Assembly (NCBI RefSeq): GCF_000350225.1
Contig: NW_005178734.1
Coordinates: forward strand, 597,266-661,265
Reading direction: 5' to 3'
Source of the DNA: Chondrus crispus
Taxonomy: Eukaryota > Rhodophyta > Florideophyceae > Gigartinales > Gigartinaceae
DNA length: 64,000 nt
Shown here piece after piece: positions 41,772 to 55,135 of the stretch. Every line of letters starts with the position of its first letter. The stretch's first letter is position 1. The notes below the pieces were generated by a model, which worked only from the letters and a program-made list of their open reading frames with translations, was not told the origin of the DNA and ran no database searches. The position numbers and the translations under genes are program-made.

Positions 41772-42634
41772 TGTAGTGCAATACCCATCTCGGGTAGGGG
41801 GGAGGAAGGAAGTGAAAAAGGAAAAAAATTGGATACTGTAGTCCGGGGTTGGGGACACACGTGTGCGACGAAGCGCACGATTATTTTAATTATTTAATTT
41901 ATTTACTAATTAGATCTAGAATCTAGAGCTGGGAGCTACTGTACTCGCCCCGGCGGGGCTCTATATAACTTAGCCCTTTGACCGAACAAGTCAATAAACC
42001 AACCCGAGTTGCCGGAGTTGAATGTCGCCTTGGTCGAAGTCCGTCTCTACCAAGACACTCCCTTTTGCCTAAGCCTACGGCATCCTCTATCGCTCGTGGT
42101 TCCCTTTTCTCTTTCTTTTATTTCCCTATCCTTTTCTATCTCTAATTCTACCTATTTTCCCCTTATCTTGTGTTGGTGCCATCGGCCTCGGTTGCGACCG
42201 AACCGGTGTAGGTGTTTCGAGCCATCGGGCGGCACAGTTGACGTAGCGCTGCTACTTTCATTTCATCCCGTCGGGCTGCGTTGGGATGCCCCCGTCGAAG
42301 GCCTTGTCGCGTTACAAGGTGTCGAAGAAGCTCAACGAGCATTGGCCTTACAACCCAGTGGAACCGGGGTATCTACATACGCGCCCCACCCCACACTCGT
42401 CGAGCAGTTCTCTTCGCAAGTCTCTACCACACCGATCCGGGGCCGGGGTATTTCTCTGTGCCCCCCCCCATCAAGGATCTGAGCTACTACGAGTCGCAAG
42501 CTCTTTTAAACGGAGAAGGGAGAGTCGGACACTCCGTAGCGCCGTGCCATCGGCAGTTCTTCTTTTTGTTGCTGTTGTTGTTTTTGCTGGACCATCGGAC
42601 TGCGGTCTCTGCCCGACAGGCGCATTGCACTACA
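41772..42634 (+). mobile_element. 5' LTR of Gyp-3
   Basis: Begins TGTAGTGCAAT and ends ATTGCACTACA, a perfect 11-bp terminal inverted repeat. A CTATATAA box lies at 41961-41968 and AATAAA at about 41992, giving a plausible promoter and polyadenylation signal. Confidence 0.92.
41961..41968 (+). promoter_or_regulatory. TATA box in the Gyp-3 5' LTR
   Basis: CTATATAA, repeated at 55435-55442 in the 3' LTR. In the solo LTR and in Gyp-4 the corresponding site is altered (reverse-strand CTCTAGATAA and GATGTATACC). Confidence 0.6.
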
Positions 42635-42638
42635 AAAG

Positions 42639-42656
42639 TGGTCTCCCGACCTAGAA
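42639..42656 (+). promoter_or_regulatory. Putative primer-binding site of Gyp-3
   Basis: Identical 18 nt to Gyp-1 and Gyp-2, four bases after the LTR end. Confidence 0.8.
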
Positions 42657-42757
42657 ATTGTTTTATATACGACAAGGAAGTGGTCTGGGTAACGGACTCT
42701 TTTTTATTTTCTTTTTGTTTGTAACTTTTTTGCTGCGTAGGTCTACTCGTACAAGCG

Positions 42758-45057
42758 ATGTCAACAAGCGCACCCGGGGACGTCGGTCCTGAGGCGAGTA
42801 GAAGCGGATCGGCACGAGCGTCGAGGATCCCGAGGGGTCCTCGCACCCGGAGCCAGGCCAATACGGCCACGGACCCCGGAGATCAAGAATCCCCTACGGG
42901 GATAGCCGCCGACAAGACTGACCTCGACGAGAAGTTGGAGAAGATGAGCAGCGAAATTTGCGAAGAAGCGAAGAAAAATCTTGAGGCTGAATTAGCCCTC
43001 GTCCGGAAGCAACTAGAGTTGCAAGCATCCGAGTTCCACACTGTTTTAGGAGAGCTATCGGCTTGAGTGGATCTCGTCGAGAAGGAGCGAGGAGATGCGA
43101 CCGACGGTCTGGAGCCGGAGGTCCTAGCCTCGTTGAAAATTTCGGTCAAGGACGCGAGGCGCGACGCGAATCAAGCCTTGGAGTCCTTAGGAAAATTCAG
43201 AGCAAGCATCGATGACCGATTCGATCGCGCCGCGCAACGTCTCAAGGACTTTGAGCAGGCCGCGGATCAAGCTCCGCAAGGATCGGACGACGAGCCGCTC
43301 CCTTCGGGTAGAGAGGGCGACCGACGGTCGAAGAAGGACAAGCCCGCTCGGCAGCGGAGTTTCAAGTCGAAGCCCTCGAAGAAGGACAAGCGACGTGCAA
43401 GAAAGGGTCACTGTAGTGACGATCCGGAGAACCGCGACTCACAGTCGGAGTCGCTGGGTCCCTCCGAGGATGGTGACGACGGGTCGTCGAACCATGCCAG
43501 CGATTCCGAACATCGTTCAGAGGAAGGAAAAGGAATTTCGCAGGGCAAGAAAATTTCCTCCAGACGAGGCGGAGTCACTTCGTCCGCCTCGCGGAGAGAC
43601 AAGGACGCGGAGCCCGAAGATGTCGCAACGCGTCGCGGGCCGCGATGGGAGGAGTTGGAGGAGCTGAATCCGATCAACTACCTCTTCAAGAAATTACTTT
43701 CGTACCGAACGTACCGCTTGCGGAACCCACAGACATATTTGTCAAGTTCCCGGCGGACCGCCGTGCGAAAAATCAGGAGAGATATTCCGCCTAAGGTGAA
43801 GAAGGACAACACGTTCACAGGTGAAGACGGGTCCTTGTGTTGGATTTTTTGGCAAAATTAGTTCAGGAGTTCGATACTCAAGAAATGAACGAGGGGCAAG
43901 CGATCCGCCTGTTGCCTGAATTTTTAAGCGGCATCGCCTTGCGACAGTACACTTCGGTGTCTCAGACGGCCAGGGCCCATCACGGAAAGATATCCGTTTG
44001 GCCGGAGGCCATACAGTGGTTGTTGAGGAGTTTCGCAACCGACGAGGCGATCCGCCGACGGTCTTTGCTTAAAATTCAGCAAAGACCGTCTGAAGACGAG
44101 ATGGAATTTTATATCCGTCTGACGGACGCGAGCAATCGATGTGGAAACTTATATTCGATGGAAGAACAGATGACGATGTTTATTGAAGGACTCGATTCGA
44201 GTATCAAGCCGATGGTATCTTAATACCGACAAGACAATTGGGACGTTTCGTTTTCGAGACTAGTTAATTACGCGAAGGCGCATGGCTCGGCGAGCCGCGC
44301 TAAGGACAAAAAGACCAAGAAGGTCACGATTCAGACGCCGTCGACGATTAGGGCGGGTAAGACGCCGAGGGCTTCTTATCCCGGTCGCAGAAATCACGCC
44401 GCAGTCCATTTAGCCGAGTCCATGTCCGCGTAAGATGAGCGCGGTGCGCATGGAAGTAGCGAAAATCACTACGAAGGAGCGTTAGTAGCCGAAGGCGAGT
44501 TCATTGAGCCATCGGAGGGCTACGGACACGAGGACTACGAGGACAGCGGATCGTCAACTTTACCGACGCCTGCATACACGACGGAGTCGTTTTCAGAGCC
44601 CACGGATCCCGTGATGATGTTTCGGGGACGCGGCCACACGCCGGCGCCGCGCATTCCGATGGAAGACACGGGTACGACGTTTCGAAGGCCAGGCTGGATG
44701 GGAGGGCCGCAACATCAAGGAAGGCCGCCGGCCCGTGGAGGACCCAGGCTGCAGTACCCCGTCAAGAGGCCCGGACTGGTGTGCTGTCATTGTTACGAAA
44801 AGGGGCACGCTGCGCCAACTTGCATTCTTTCCCTCCGGGAAATGCACCGAGTTTTGGAAAATTATGAGGCGTTGTATCCGATGGAGAGGTTAGGGATACC
44901 ATCGACAAGTTACCTGAAGGTCAAGAATTGGTTCGATTCGCAGACGGCGAGCACGCCGAGTGCTTCAACGCCGAGGTCGAACCACCCCGTCAGAGGGCCC
45001 ACCGCGGGGCCCGCGCCGTCGGATGTGAGAAGGATCCCGCAGCGGCAGGAAAACTAG
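42758..45057 (+). pseudogene. Gyp-3 gag, decayed
   Basis: ATG 42758 (MSTSAPGDVG). The N-terminal part is charged and coiled-coil-like (EEAKKNLEAELALVRKQLEL), with TGA at 43064-43066 in frame. The frame continues through a Lys/Ser/Asp-rich disordered stretch to about 43835, where a one-base loss shifts it. The capsid-like domain (LLPEFLSGIALRQY) follows in the new frame, with TAA at 44221 and 44431. The nucleocapsid knuckle CCHC...H...C (about 44781-44822) is intact, and the frame ends at 45057. The order matches Gyp-1 gag. Confidence 0.85.
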
Positions 45058-45220
45058 AGAGGGGAATCTCGCATGAGTCGCAAGAGGCACAGGGTCGACG
45101 TACTGTGCCCGAGGCTCAGCCCCGTTCCTCGTCTGTAAAGGAAAAAGCAGGCCTCGAGGAGGAGGTTGTTGGATTGGTGGATAAGCCAAGCCCAAAGGGC
45201 CAGCTGAAGTAAAGAAAATT

Positions 45221-48200
45221 TTGAGCCGAGACCGAGATCATCCGCTGGAAGAAGTTCGAAGACCCTGGTACAGGGTTAAGCGAAGGGAGTGTCCCGAGAA
45301 GATTTTGGGTCTTGCGCGAAAAAACTACGAAGTTTACGCGGACATCGGACCCACAATTGGATTGATGAGCCGGGTGTTGTCTGTTTTAGACACCGGCGCA
45401 GGACCAAACCTTGTGCGAAAATCGGAACTCCCAGCTGGAATGGAATCTCTAGTGTCCTACGGACCGACCCAAGATATCGGCGACGCGAACAATAGGCCAC
45501 TCCGGACTCTCGGCACAATTAGAATGCCTGTGAGGCTTGGAAAATTTGTGGCCGCAGCCGAGTTTATTGTATGCGAAAGACTAGCCGTCCCGCTAATTCT
45601 AGGCGCGGACTACTGTGACCGGTTTGTGGAAGCAATTTATCCAAGGAAGAAAACGGTTGAGTTGGCGGATTTCTCGGAGGTCCCGATAGTTAGGCGGTTC
45701 TCGACGAGAAAAGGGAAGAAGAATTTCGTCGCGGGAGAGGACGAGAATGATGGAAAGGGGGAGGGAATTTCTCCTAAGGTAAAAGTGGCAAGAGCCACGA
45801 CTATCGAGCCAGGGACGCAACGCGTCGTGGAATGCACCTCGAAGAGGGCGGGCTTGGTTGTGGTTCAGCCGTACTCGTCGTTGTACGAAAGGCACGGGTT
45901 GACGTGCACGAATGGTGTCGTTCAGGTCGAGCCTGACAGGCCATTTCGTTTACTCGTTGCGAATTTTAGGACGTACCCTGTCAGGGTGCAAAAAGGCCAA
46001 GTGGTGGCAGAATTATTACCGCACCCGAGAGCCGCGCTCGAGAGCAAAACCACCATTGGTGAAGTTCTCGGAATTCAAGAAAGAAAGAAGGAAATTTTTC
46101 CTAATTCTACCAAAACGCCTACGGGCGAGGCAAGATGCGAACCGTCGGATCACGCGCGCGAGGATCAGCCAGAAGAACGGTCGGCAGAGCTCTACGCGTC
46201 GGCATCTACGAAGCCGCAACGCAGGATTGAGCCGCCACCGCCGGACGTGGAGGACCTCGACCTGAGCCACGTGCCGGAACGGCTGCGCGAGCGGTTCCGT
46301 CGGATGTTGAAGAAGTATTCAAGGATGTGAGATGGGACGCTTGGCGAAATTAATACCACAGTCCATCGGATCGAGTTGATCCCCGAGACTCGTCCCATCG
46401 CACAAGCCCCGTGTCGGGCCGGGCCTAAAGCCCGCGAAGTGGAAGATGCAGAGGTGCAGAAGATGTTGGAGGCAGGAGTGATAGAACCAGCGCAGTCAGA
46501 ATGGGCGTCGCCCGTGTTGCTGGTGCCCAAGCCGGACGGGTCAATGCGTTTTTGCCTAGACTACCGCAGGCTGAACGCAGTGACGGTGAAGTACACGTAC
46601 CCCTTACCGCGCATGGATGAGTGCCTGGACTCGCTTGGTGACGCCAAGGTTTTCTCCGCGTTGGACGCGATCTCGGGATATTGGCAGATGCCTATCCCTG
46701 AGCGCGACCGCGACAAGACCGCATTTTCGTGTCACTCAGGACTGTATCGCTTCTCAAGAATGCCCTTCGGGCTAACTAACGCGCCAGCGACGTTTCAGAG
46801 AGCAATGGATATCCTGCTCTCTCCGTTCCGTTGGAAGTGCTGTTTGGTGTATCTGGACGACATAATAATTTTTAGCAAGTCGTAGGAGGAGCACATCGTG
46901 CACGTGGATGAAATACTTTCTGTATTGGAGAAGGCCGGTGTGAAGCTCAAACTTCGCAAGTGTGAATTTTTCGTCGAAAAGATCAAGTACCTGGGCCATG
47001 TAGTTGGGCCAGGTACATTGGAAGTGGACGCTGCGCGAACCGTCGCATTGGAACAAGTGAGGTACCCTCAAACGCAGACCCAGCTCAGGAGCTTCTTGGG
47101 ACTTTGTAATGTCTACCGCAGATTCGTTCCGCATTATGCGAAAATCGCGCATCCGCTCAATCAACTGTTGAAGAAGGGACAACCGGTCCAGTTGGAAGGA
47201 TTCGACGAACCGTGCAAGAAAGCTTTTCATAAGCTCAAGGACGCCATCTTGGCACCGCCGGTGTTGGCGCTGCCGAAGAAGGACCTACCCTACTCGGTAG
47301 ATACCGATGCAAGCGACTACCAAATAGGCGCTGCACTATTTCAAACACACCCGGATGCGCAACGCAAACCCATCGGGTTCTTTTCGAGAACGTTAGCCGC
47401 AGCCGAGAGAAACTATTCTGTATCAGAAAAAGAATGTCTAGCGGTAATTTGAGCCGTACAGACTTTAAGACCATATCTATATGGCGAGCACTTCATTGTG
47501 CATACCGACCATGCCTCATTGAGGTGGTTGATGAACGTAACCGACCCCAGCGGGAGATTAATCCGATGGAGGCTACGCCTCTCGGAATTCGATTTTGAAA
47601 TCAAGTACAAAAAGGGAAAGGCTAACAGCCAGGCGGACGCTTTGTCAAGGTTGCGAACTGCAGGAGAAACCGTCGACGAAATCGACGACGAAATCCCATG
47701 CTTTATGGCCGAACCGGCCGAGGGTACAGTGGAGGACGAGGAAAGTTTTGACGCGGCAGACGACATCCTCGCTCTTGAGGGGGGGACCGCCCCTGATCGC
47801 CTCGATCAATTCCAAGCTGTCACTCCGGAGGAGCTCATTTGCGAGCAAGCCGTCGACCCCTTCTGCAACTGCATCAAGGAAGAAATAGACGCCGGAAAGG
47901 TGAGAACGTTCAGCACGGAGACCGAGGAACTCGAAGGAACTCTATGCCGTACCGCGGCGGAGTTTGTACAAGTGGTAATACCACAATCGTTAAGGGACCG
48001 CGTCCTAGGGTTGAGCCACTACGCAAAATTGGCAGGCCACCCGGAAGGCAGGAAACTTTACAAGACTTTGAGAAGATATTTTTATTGGCCTAAGATGGCC
48101 CTAGACTGCTATGCAGTCGCGAAGAATTGCGCCGCATGTGCGCGGGAAAGGGTGAAGTTAAGAAAAAACACGAAGGAAATGAAGCTGTTCACGCCCAAAG

Positions 48201-49517
48201 CTCCGCTGGAATTTGTCGCCATCGACATCCTCGGCGAGCTAATAACAACTAAGCGAGGAAATCGGTATATTCTCGTGATCAGCGATCGATACTCGAAACT
48301 GGTACGAACCGTACCGTTGAAGAAGATATCAGCTGTACACATCGCACAAGCCTTCGTTCATCATTGGGTATTCGTGTACGGACCGCCGGTCAAGCTGCTG
48401 TACGACAATGGAAACACAGTTCACGGCCCGGTTCTTTCAGAACGTCTGTCGAATTCTCGGCATCCGCAATGTGTTCACGACTACGTACCACCCGCATGCC
48501 AACGGCCAAGTTGAGAGATTTAACCGCACGCTGACTTCTGCGTTGCGAAAATACGTTGGAGAGCATCCCAAGGGCTGCGACTTATTTAGCGACGCTGTGA
48601 CGTTCGCCTACAACACACAAGTTCATCGAACTACGAACATTGCGCCCTTCCAGCTGGTGTTGGCTCGGGCGCCGAGAAACATTGCGTTACAAGCGCAACC
48701 AACATTGGAGAATTTCAGCTCGTCACGAGCATACTACCTGAAATGGCAGTCGTGGTTGGAGAGCCTAATGCGAAGCGCCGATAGGAGTTTGCGAAAGGAA
48801 CAAGCCCGGTACAAGCGAAATTTCGACGCACGCCTTCGAAAACCGCAATACGAGATCACACCGGGGTCCTACGTGTTCCTCCGGAAGGAGCAGGGCACGG
48901 CTAGCGAACCGAAACACAAGCTGGCAAAAGTCGCTACAGGACCTTATCAGGTCAGAAGATCGGACCAACATACGGTAGTCATTGCCATTGGCGATGAGGA
49001 GGAACGCGTATCGCGAGACAGGGTGGAGTTAGCCCCAAGCCCGATGGACTGTGCCCCAATAACTGGCCTACGTCAAGTGCTACAGTTGTTGGGAGAGCCG
49101 GAACTAAACGAAGAAGGAGAGGTACGGGAGGACAACGAACGTCATCACACCCGTGCGCCTACGTCAGGGGACCAGGATAATTCAGTCGGTCAAACGCCGA
49201 CAGCGGAGACACCTCCAGGTCTACGAGAGTTCGGAAAGTCCAGAGATGAGGATGAGCCGCTGGCTCTTCGGAAGGGGGAACGACAGTTGGACACGCAGGA
49301 AGAAGGAACTGAGAGTCAGGAGTATGTGATCGACAAGATCGTGGACCACGGCTACGACGGGGAGAAATTAATTCTGAACGTGGAATGGTACAGTTATACG
49401 CCCGAGAACGCGACGTGGGAGCCCATTGAGCAATTGCCCCGCAGCGCGGCCGTCACGTATTTCCGAAGGAAAAGATTATCCTTGCCCGCGCAGATCGCGC
49501 AAGCGCAATCAGGATAG
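45221..49517 (+). pseudogene. Gyp-3 pol: protease, RT, RNase H, integrase, chromodomain; decayed
   Basis: Open in one frame from about 45221 (no obvious ATG). The protease active site is canonical DTGAG (45389-45403). Reverse transcriptase with YLDD (46850-46861), RNase H (Asp in SVDTDAS), integrase with an HHCC-type finger (GHPEGRKLYK, CAAC) and the D,D,E residues (AIDILGE, YDNG, NGQVERFN), and a C-terminal chromodomain (about 49322-49470, ending EWYSYTPENATWEPIEQL). Breaks: TGA 46328, TAG 46883, TGA 47450 and an extra A in the run near 48411 that moves the last third into another frame. Better preserved than Gyp-2 pol but not functional. Confidence 0.93.
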
Positions 49518-52500
49518 TGGTAACCAAGAATTTCACATGTCATTGTCAGTGCGATAATCCGCGCGGGGCATAGCGAGCCGACCTGAGGGTCGAGAAAAGG
49601 AGAATGATGAGATGGAACGAACCAGGTGAGGGGCCTTCAGACAGCCAACCCGCAAGTAGACGCAGCGCGCGCACGAGTAGGATGAGCGTCGTGATGAGAT
49701 ACTCAGGTCGGAAGTCGCGTAACGATGTGCCAAGCGAGAAAAGAACGCTGGAAGAACGGGGACATAGACTGGATAGTCCACCTCCTTCACTCTTACCTTC
49801 ATAACTGTTCGGTCTCGTTTTTGTTTTATTTGCGATTGCTTTTGTGTTGTTCTATTTTATTTTATTTTTGAGACGTTAGGGACACGACCCCGCACCGCGG
49901 AGGTCCGTCAGCAAGTCTACGAGAAGTCCAAGGAGCACATTGAAGAGGCGATGATCTTCGAGATCAATTCCGCCTTTGACAAAGTTACGGCCGACGCCCG
50001 CGTCGCGGGATTCTCACCATTCAGGGCAAGGCCGAGGAGGAGCTAAGAGACGTAGGAGAACGTGACTCCACGACGGGTGTTCCTACATCGTGGATGGAGC
50101 CAGAAGGAGATGAGGCATTACACACGCGCGTTTTTCGAACGGGGGGGTATTTTTCGACTCTAAGGCAAGACGCCAGAGAGGCAGAGCTGAAACAACGATT
50201 CTGCCATGCTGTCTGCATCTTTAGGGGACGTGAAGGAGAGGACAATCTGTCCAATCTGACCGAGCTGGAGGAGGTGCTAACAGGGGTTCAAAGTTGGGTG
50301 GCAGGTCGTCGAAGCCGGTTCGTTTCGATAATATATGGTCACGCAACAAAAATGACGAGAGGATTTTGCTAAAACTCTCCCACGCTGCCAGCATCGCGGC
50401 GCGAAATGGTGAGCCAACCGGCAAGGTTTTGTACCCTACAAGACATCCGACATCGACAGAGCGGGGCTACAGGAGTCACGGTCAAAAAGAAAAATCAAGA
50501 GAGGGTTGCACCGGAAATATACCGGAGTTGTGAAGGTGGTACCTGAAAACGCTCAAAGATACCAGAGGGAAAGGGGGAAATCGGCGCACAGGAAGCAAGG
50601 GACGAGTACGAATCGCTCTACGCAAAGCTTTGCTCGTCTGTACAGGTTCTGGACGCCCGTGGCAGCAAAAGGTCTTCGTCTTTCGAGGATACGCACCGCG
50701 CATTGCGTGTCATGAACAAACCGGATATGATCTGTCTGGCAGAGTTGAGGGATTCATGAGGAAAAGGTGATGCTGGCATCGCAAGAAAGTATGCGACGCA
50801 TATGAACAGTGTGGGGTCGGTTGACTTTCGAGATTTGACGAACAGGAAAGGCCAAGTGGTAAGTCCTCATGATCTTACGCAGGATCTCGCAGTCTACGAA
50901 GACGACCGCGGGTGGAGGCCCTAGCTGGAACCAAAGGTGGTGTCGGAAGCTGTCTGACAGCTACAGGAAGAAATGACTGTGGTCAACGTTATTGTTGACG
51001 ATCAAGGTCTCAAGGGTAGCGGGCGGACAAGCGATATTTTTTCGAAAATATTTGTTCACTGCTGGGCAGAGCTGAGCTGTTTGATTGTTAGTGCGCGGTG
51101 GGTGATCAAGGTTTTGGTTGATGAAGGGTGTGTGACAACGGGAGGCGTACCTCTTGAGGATGAAGAGACGCACCACGATACGAGGGGAGAGTCCGAAGGG
51201 CAGGCAGTTGTTTTTGGATGGCCCACCGCGTAAGTTGCGGGACTTCCCCGAGTACACAGCAACAACACCCCACAAATATCGACAAGTGTCGCGATGCCCA
51301 AGTGGAACACAGGACACCGCTCGGAATTTTCAATTAATTTTAAGGAGAAAGCGACGCGGTCGAGCGCATGGGACGCTGAGCCTTTTTGGGATTAGTGAGC
51401 TGCACACCGTTCGCGACCACGACGAACGTTGCCTCTGTCGAGACAACGTCATCCGATCGCACTTATCTCCTTTCTTTAGTCAATGTTTTTGTTTTGGGGT
51501 TGCTTTCTATTTTGTTTTGTCACATCCTAGATGTGACCCCCCCCCCACCGCACCTCACACTACAGACGCCGGTCAGCCGACATGTTACGATCAAGAGGGG
51601 GCTCAACCGGGACCCGGAACGAGAGGGATGACTCTCCGAGGTGCGCGAAGGACGATTAAGAGAAAGACCCGAGGGGTACAAAGCTGACAGTACGATCCGC
51701 GTCGCGGAAAGACGTGATGGAAATCGTGAAGGATGCCCGTCGACCTTGTACCCAACTTTAATTCCGTCGCGACTCCCTATATTACTAATTTTCCTTCTGG
51801 GGATGAGCAGGAACCAGCGATAAGACACACATCAAAGTACAGCATCCGATCACGAGAGCAGGGCGGCGCTCGCCGAAGGGAAACAATGGCTCGCGTGTAG
51901 AAGAACAAACGTTTCGTGGGCCCGCGAGGAAGACGGGCACAACTACCGAAAACGAGGACGCTGTGCAAATGGCCAGTAATCCTCGCAAGGACTTTACCAA
52001 GTATCGACGATTTGGTACTGTAGGCTCTAAAGCCTGCGCGAGAGCAGAACCCATTCGAGGAGGTCACATTTCGTGGCACCTCGTACGAAGAAGATCGTAT
52101 TCGCCAAAGACAGGAATGTCATGAAGTGATACGAGCTCCGACGCCCTTTATGAATCTTTTTATTGTTGCAGTGTCGACACGAGGGAGATTAGAACAATGG
52201 CCACAGATTTCTGTTAACGTTTCATGGACACGAGTGGCCTCGGTCGCACGACAACCGGACGAGGAAAAGAATGAGATTTTTGTCCCCACACCCCGCCATC
52301 ACCCCCCCTATAATATTTTTATTGCACGACTAAGCAGGCCTCAGGCGACAAATGACGAGTTGCGGGAGTTCGCAACTACTGCACGGGGAAATCGACAGGA
52401 TTTGTCTCGAAGGATCTAACGGGCTGAAGAAAAAAGAAAAAAGAGAGAACGTAATGTCGCACGTTCCGCTGTCGACGACAGTCTGTGAAGGTGGTCTCCA

Positions 52501-53471
52501 CGGATCGTGAAAATCATGTGCAAAACACCGCCTCAGTTGTGGATTGCGAATTTCCATTTGAAGGAAGCAGTAAGTCTCGCGTTCATTTGCAGGATGGTTT
52601 CCGGTTCCCAATTTACACCAGGAAAAGGGGAAGGGAGAGAACATTGATATGCGCAGAACAGAGGGGAATTCGCACGCAACAGTTCACTTTCAGCACACGC
52701 AAACAAAGGAGGAGAGGAATTCGACATGTCTGCCGTGACAACAATCGTAGACGGGACCGCTGCTATGACTGCATTGATTACGCATGGTGACAAGCTCGGG
52801 ACGATCTCGCCATGTGGTGCAAATGAAAAAAATGGAAAGGGGCGACTCATATGAGACTGCAATGAGGGTGTAACTTTCCATGGGCATTGAGAAGCAACGC
52901 TATCGTTTGGCACTACGGGGACCGTACAGTAGAACCCGGTGGCGGAAATATTCGACTCAAGCGAGCGCGACCGAACGGGTCAGGCAGGTTGATAACGAAC
53001 CATTTTTTTCGTGAACCTCAAAACCCCCCTACCACTTTGTTGACCGTGATAACGGACGTCTACAGTGGCGTCGCGATAACAGTTGAGGGATGACGTCGCT
53101 CGTATGGCGTCGACCATACTATATGTTTTATGAGAACCGTGTGAGGACAGCCTCACACAAAAAGGGCAATTTGGGAGAATGAGGAGGAAAATGGGAGACG
53201 CACGCTGTGATAGGAGGATAGCAGAAGGAGAATGTGTGAGAAGGAGGAGGGAAATGTAACGAGAAAAAAGAGAAGGGAATGGCAGAATGGGGATGCGACC
53301 GCAGAGGCGGGACGCATACAAAAAAAGAGGAGGAAAGTGAAAGTAACGGGGGATACGCAGGTGATTCATTTTATTATCCAAAAGCTACAGGATGACGTCA
53401 ATAACCAGACGTCACCCCAAACGGGTAATAATCCGAGAACGGATCACGGGGAAGTCCCTCTAAGCGGCAGG
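49518..53471 (+). other. Gyp-3 post-pol region with a decayed sense frame
   Basis: About 4 kb between pol and the antisense ORF stop. On the plus strand, 49900-51233 has protein-like segments in changing frames (VRQQVYEKSKEHIEEAMIFE; LRQDAREAELKQRFC; YESLYAKLCSSVQVLDARG; SVDFRDLTNRKGQVVSPHDL) broken by stops, as expected of a decaying extra ORF. No family recognised. Further right are a T-rich stretch and a C-run near 51538-51551, then purine-rich repeats (53170-53260) that have pyrimidine-rich counterparts in Gyp-4. Confidence 0.45.
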
Positions 53472-55135
53472 TCATTGGGGCGGCACACCCAAGGATTTTT
53501 CCTTCGGGAGAGAGGTAACGAGTCGAGCAAGGACTCGCAGATCATCGAGGGAAGCCCCTTGGAGAGCTTCACCTTCGATACCATGAGCGCGGAGCAATGT
53601 GCAGTAGATGTCAATGGCTCCATCGCTCTTTTTGGGAATTGATGGGGACGGTGGGGAAGACAACGCTTCCCTAACCGACAGAGTTTCGGTATGCGCTGCC
53701 GAGGGGATATCGACAGCAGGAGGAGCAGCGGCAGGGGCTGCAGGGGGAGGGGAATCTGGAGCAGACGGTCGGGGGCAAACGTCAACTGCGCGGGGATCTA
53801 TGGCTCGTATGGAAGTTACGTCAGGGGTTGGAACTTGGTTGCCGAATTGGCGACTGAGGTGCGTTTCGGAGAGAGAGTACAAGGCAGATGTCCAAGGGTT
53901 GAACCAGACAAAGTCACCCGCCGCACTGTGACTTCGTCCGGGAGAAAAGGACGGGCGTCGCCTCGCGAAGGATCGGGATGAGTTGATAGGGGGAACAACA
54001 TCCCAGTCGACCTGATTGATCTTTTCGAGTGAGGAGTGCAGTTCGAAGTCGGTGTCTGCTCCGCCCAAGGGCACAGTATAGTCCAAAAGGCACGTGAACT
54101 CGACGAGCTTCGGAGGAAGATACCGAAGCCGCCAACAATCGTACGCCTCCCAGAGCAAGGTGGCGGCTACCTTCACGCACCACTCCGTCAAAAAGACAAC
54201 CCACAACCCGCGACGAGGAACAGTGAGATGGCTTCCAAAGTAGGTAAGGATGGGACCGAGCTCTGCCCAAAATCCTTGGCAGACCTCAAATTGTCCCCAC
54301 CATGAGGGGAGTTGCTGGTACCGGTTGGGGTAGTGTGACCGAGCAATTCCCCCGCCTCAACCATTTGGTAAGCTAGGAAATATCCCGTGTCCGATCTCAT
54401 CTTACGCTTGAATCGGACCGTATGCTGGAAGAAGGGGTTTTTCCCGCGTTTCATATATCGGAAATTGAGGGGGAAGATTGCGCGCGTGTATGACATGGCA
54501 TCGTTAGTCACCGTCAGTTGGTTATGCCACAGGCAGTCCGCCTCGAGCACGGGGTCACCCCGTGTCCAGCTGAGGAGGTTGTCAAGGTAATCACGCTCCC
54601 CCTCCGTGCGAAACTTCCACGTGTCACATCCGAAGGACGGAGGGAGAAGGGCATCGGATAGGGATAGGTCGAGACGGTCGAGAACGGCTTCCATGAACCG
54701 CAGGGATAGGCCCTGTCGGCCACGAGAGGAGGAACGACGCAGGATAGAAGGGGGAATGGCGACACGGGCACGCCAATCGTAGGAGGAAATGGCTTGAAGG
54801 GGAAGGTGACCCGGCAGCATCCCCGCACCGTCGGCAAAGTCGCGCCCGATGCTAGTGACGTCGCGCACGTCGATAGCGGAAAACCAAGGAGTGGCCGCGT
54901 ACAGTAAGGGATAGTCGCGCATGGATTTGCCTTGGAGCTCGGCTAGTGAGGGGTATCGACAAGGGGCCGATGAAGGATGGAGATCGGGATGAAAGACCGG
55001 TTCAGGAGTGTTGGTGTCCGGGGGAAGTCGTGGTATGGAAGGAAGGTCGCTAGGGATGGAAGGCGTGTGTGAGAAGCCCACACCGTGGCGACCGCGGGTG
55101 GTATGTCCGACAATGGGATCCGATGAAGGAAACAT
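53472..55135 (-). pseudogene. Gyp-3 antisense ORF, one frameshift, unknown protein
   Basis: Starts at ATG 55135 (MFPSSDPIVG), 111 bp inside the 3' LTR, and reads antisense. Open to about 54305, where a one-base change in a G-run shifts the frame; it then continues (FEVCQGFWAELGPILTYFG) without stops to 53472, about 554 codons. Features: Pro-rich N-terminus, conserved YPSLAELQGKSMRD and AGMLPGHLPLQAI segments, a basic/aromatic centre (FRYMKRGKNPFFQHTVRFKR), a hydrophobic stretch (WEAYDCWRLRYLPPKLVEF), a Pro/Ala linker and a C-terminal helix-like module (GEALQGASLDDLRVLARLV). Homologous to the ORF at 62437. Only one break, against several in gag-pol of the same copy. Function unknown; no domain recognised. 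Confidence 0.7.

Noticed and set aside
42009..42724. Frames across the Gyp-3 LTR (repeated at 55484)
   Set aside because: Located in LTR sequence with promoter features; the frame at 55484 merely fuses LTR with Gyp-2 pol at the insertion junction.
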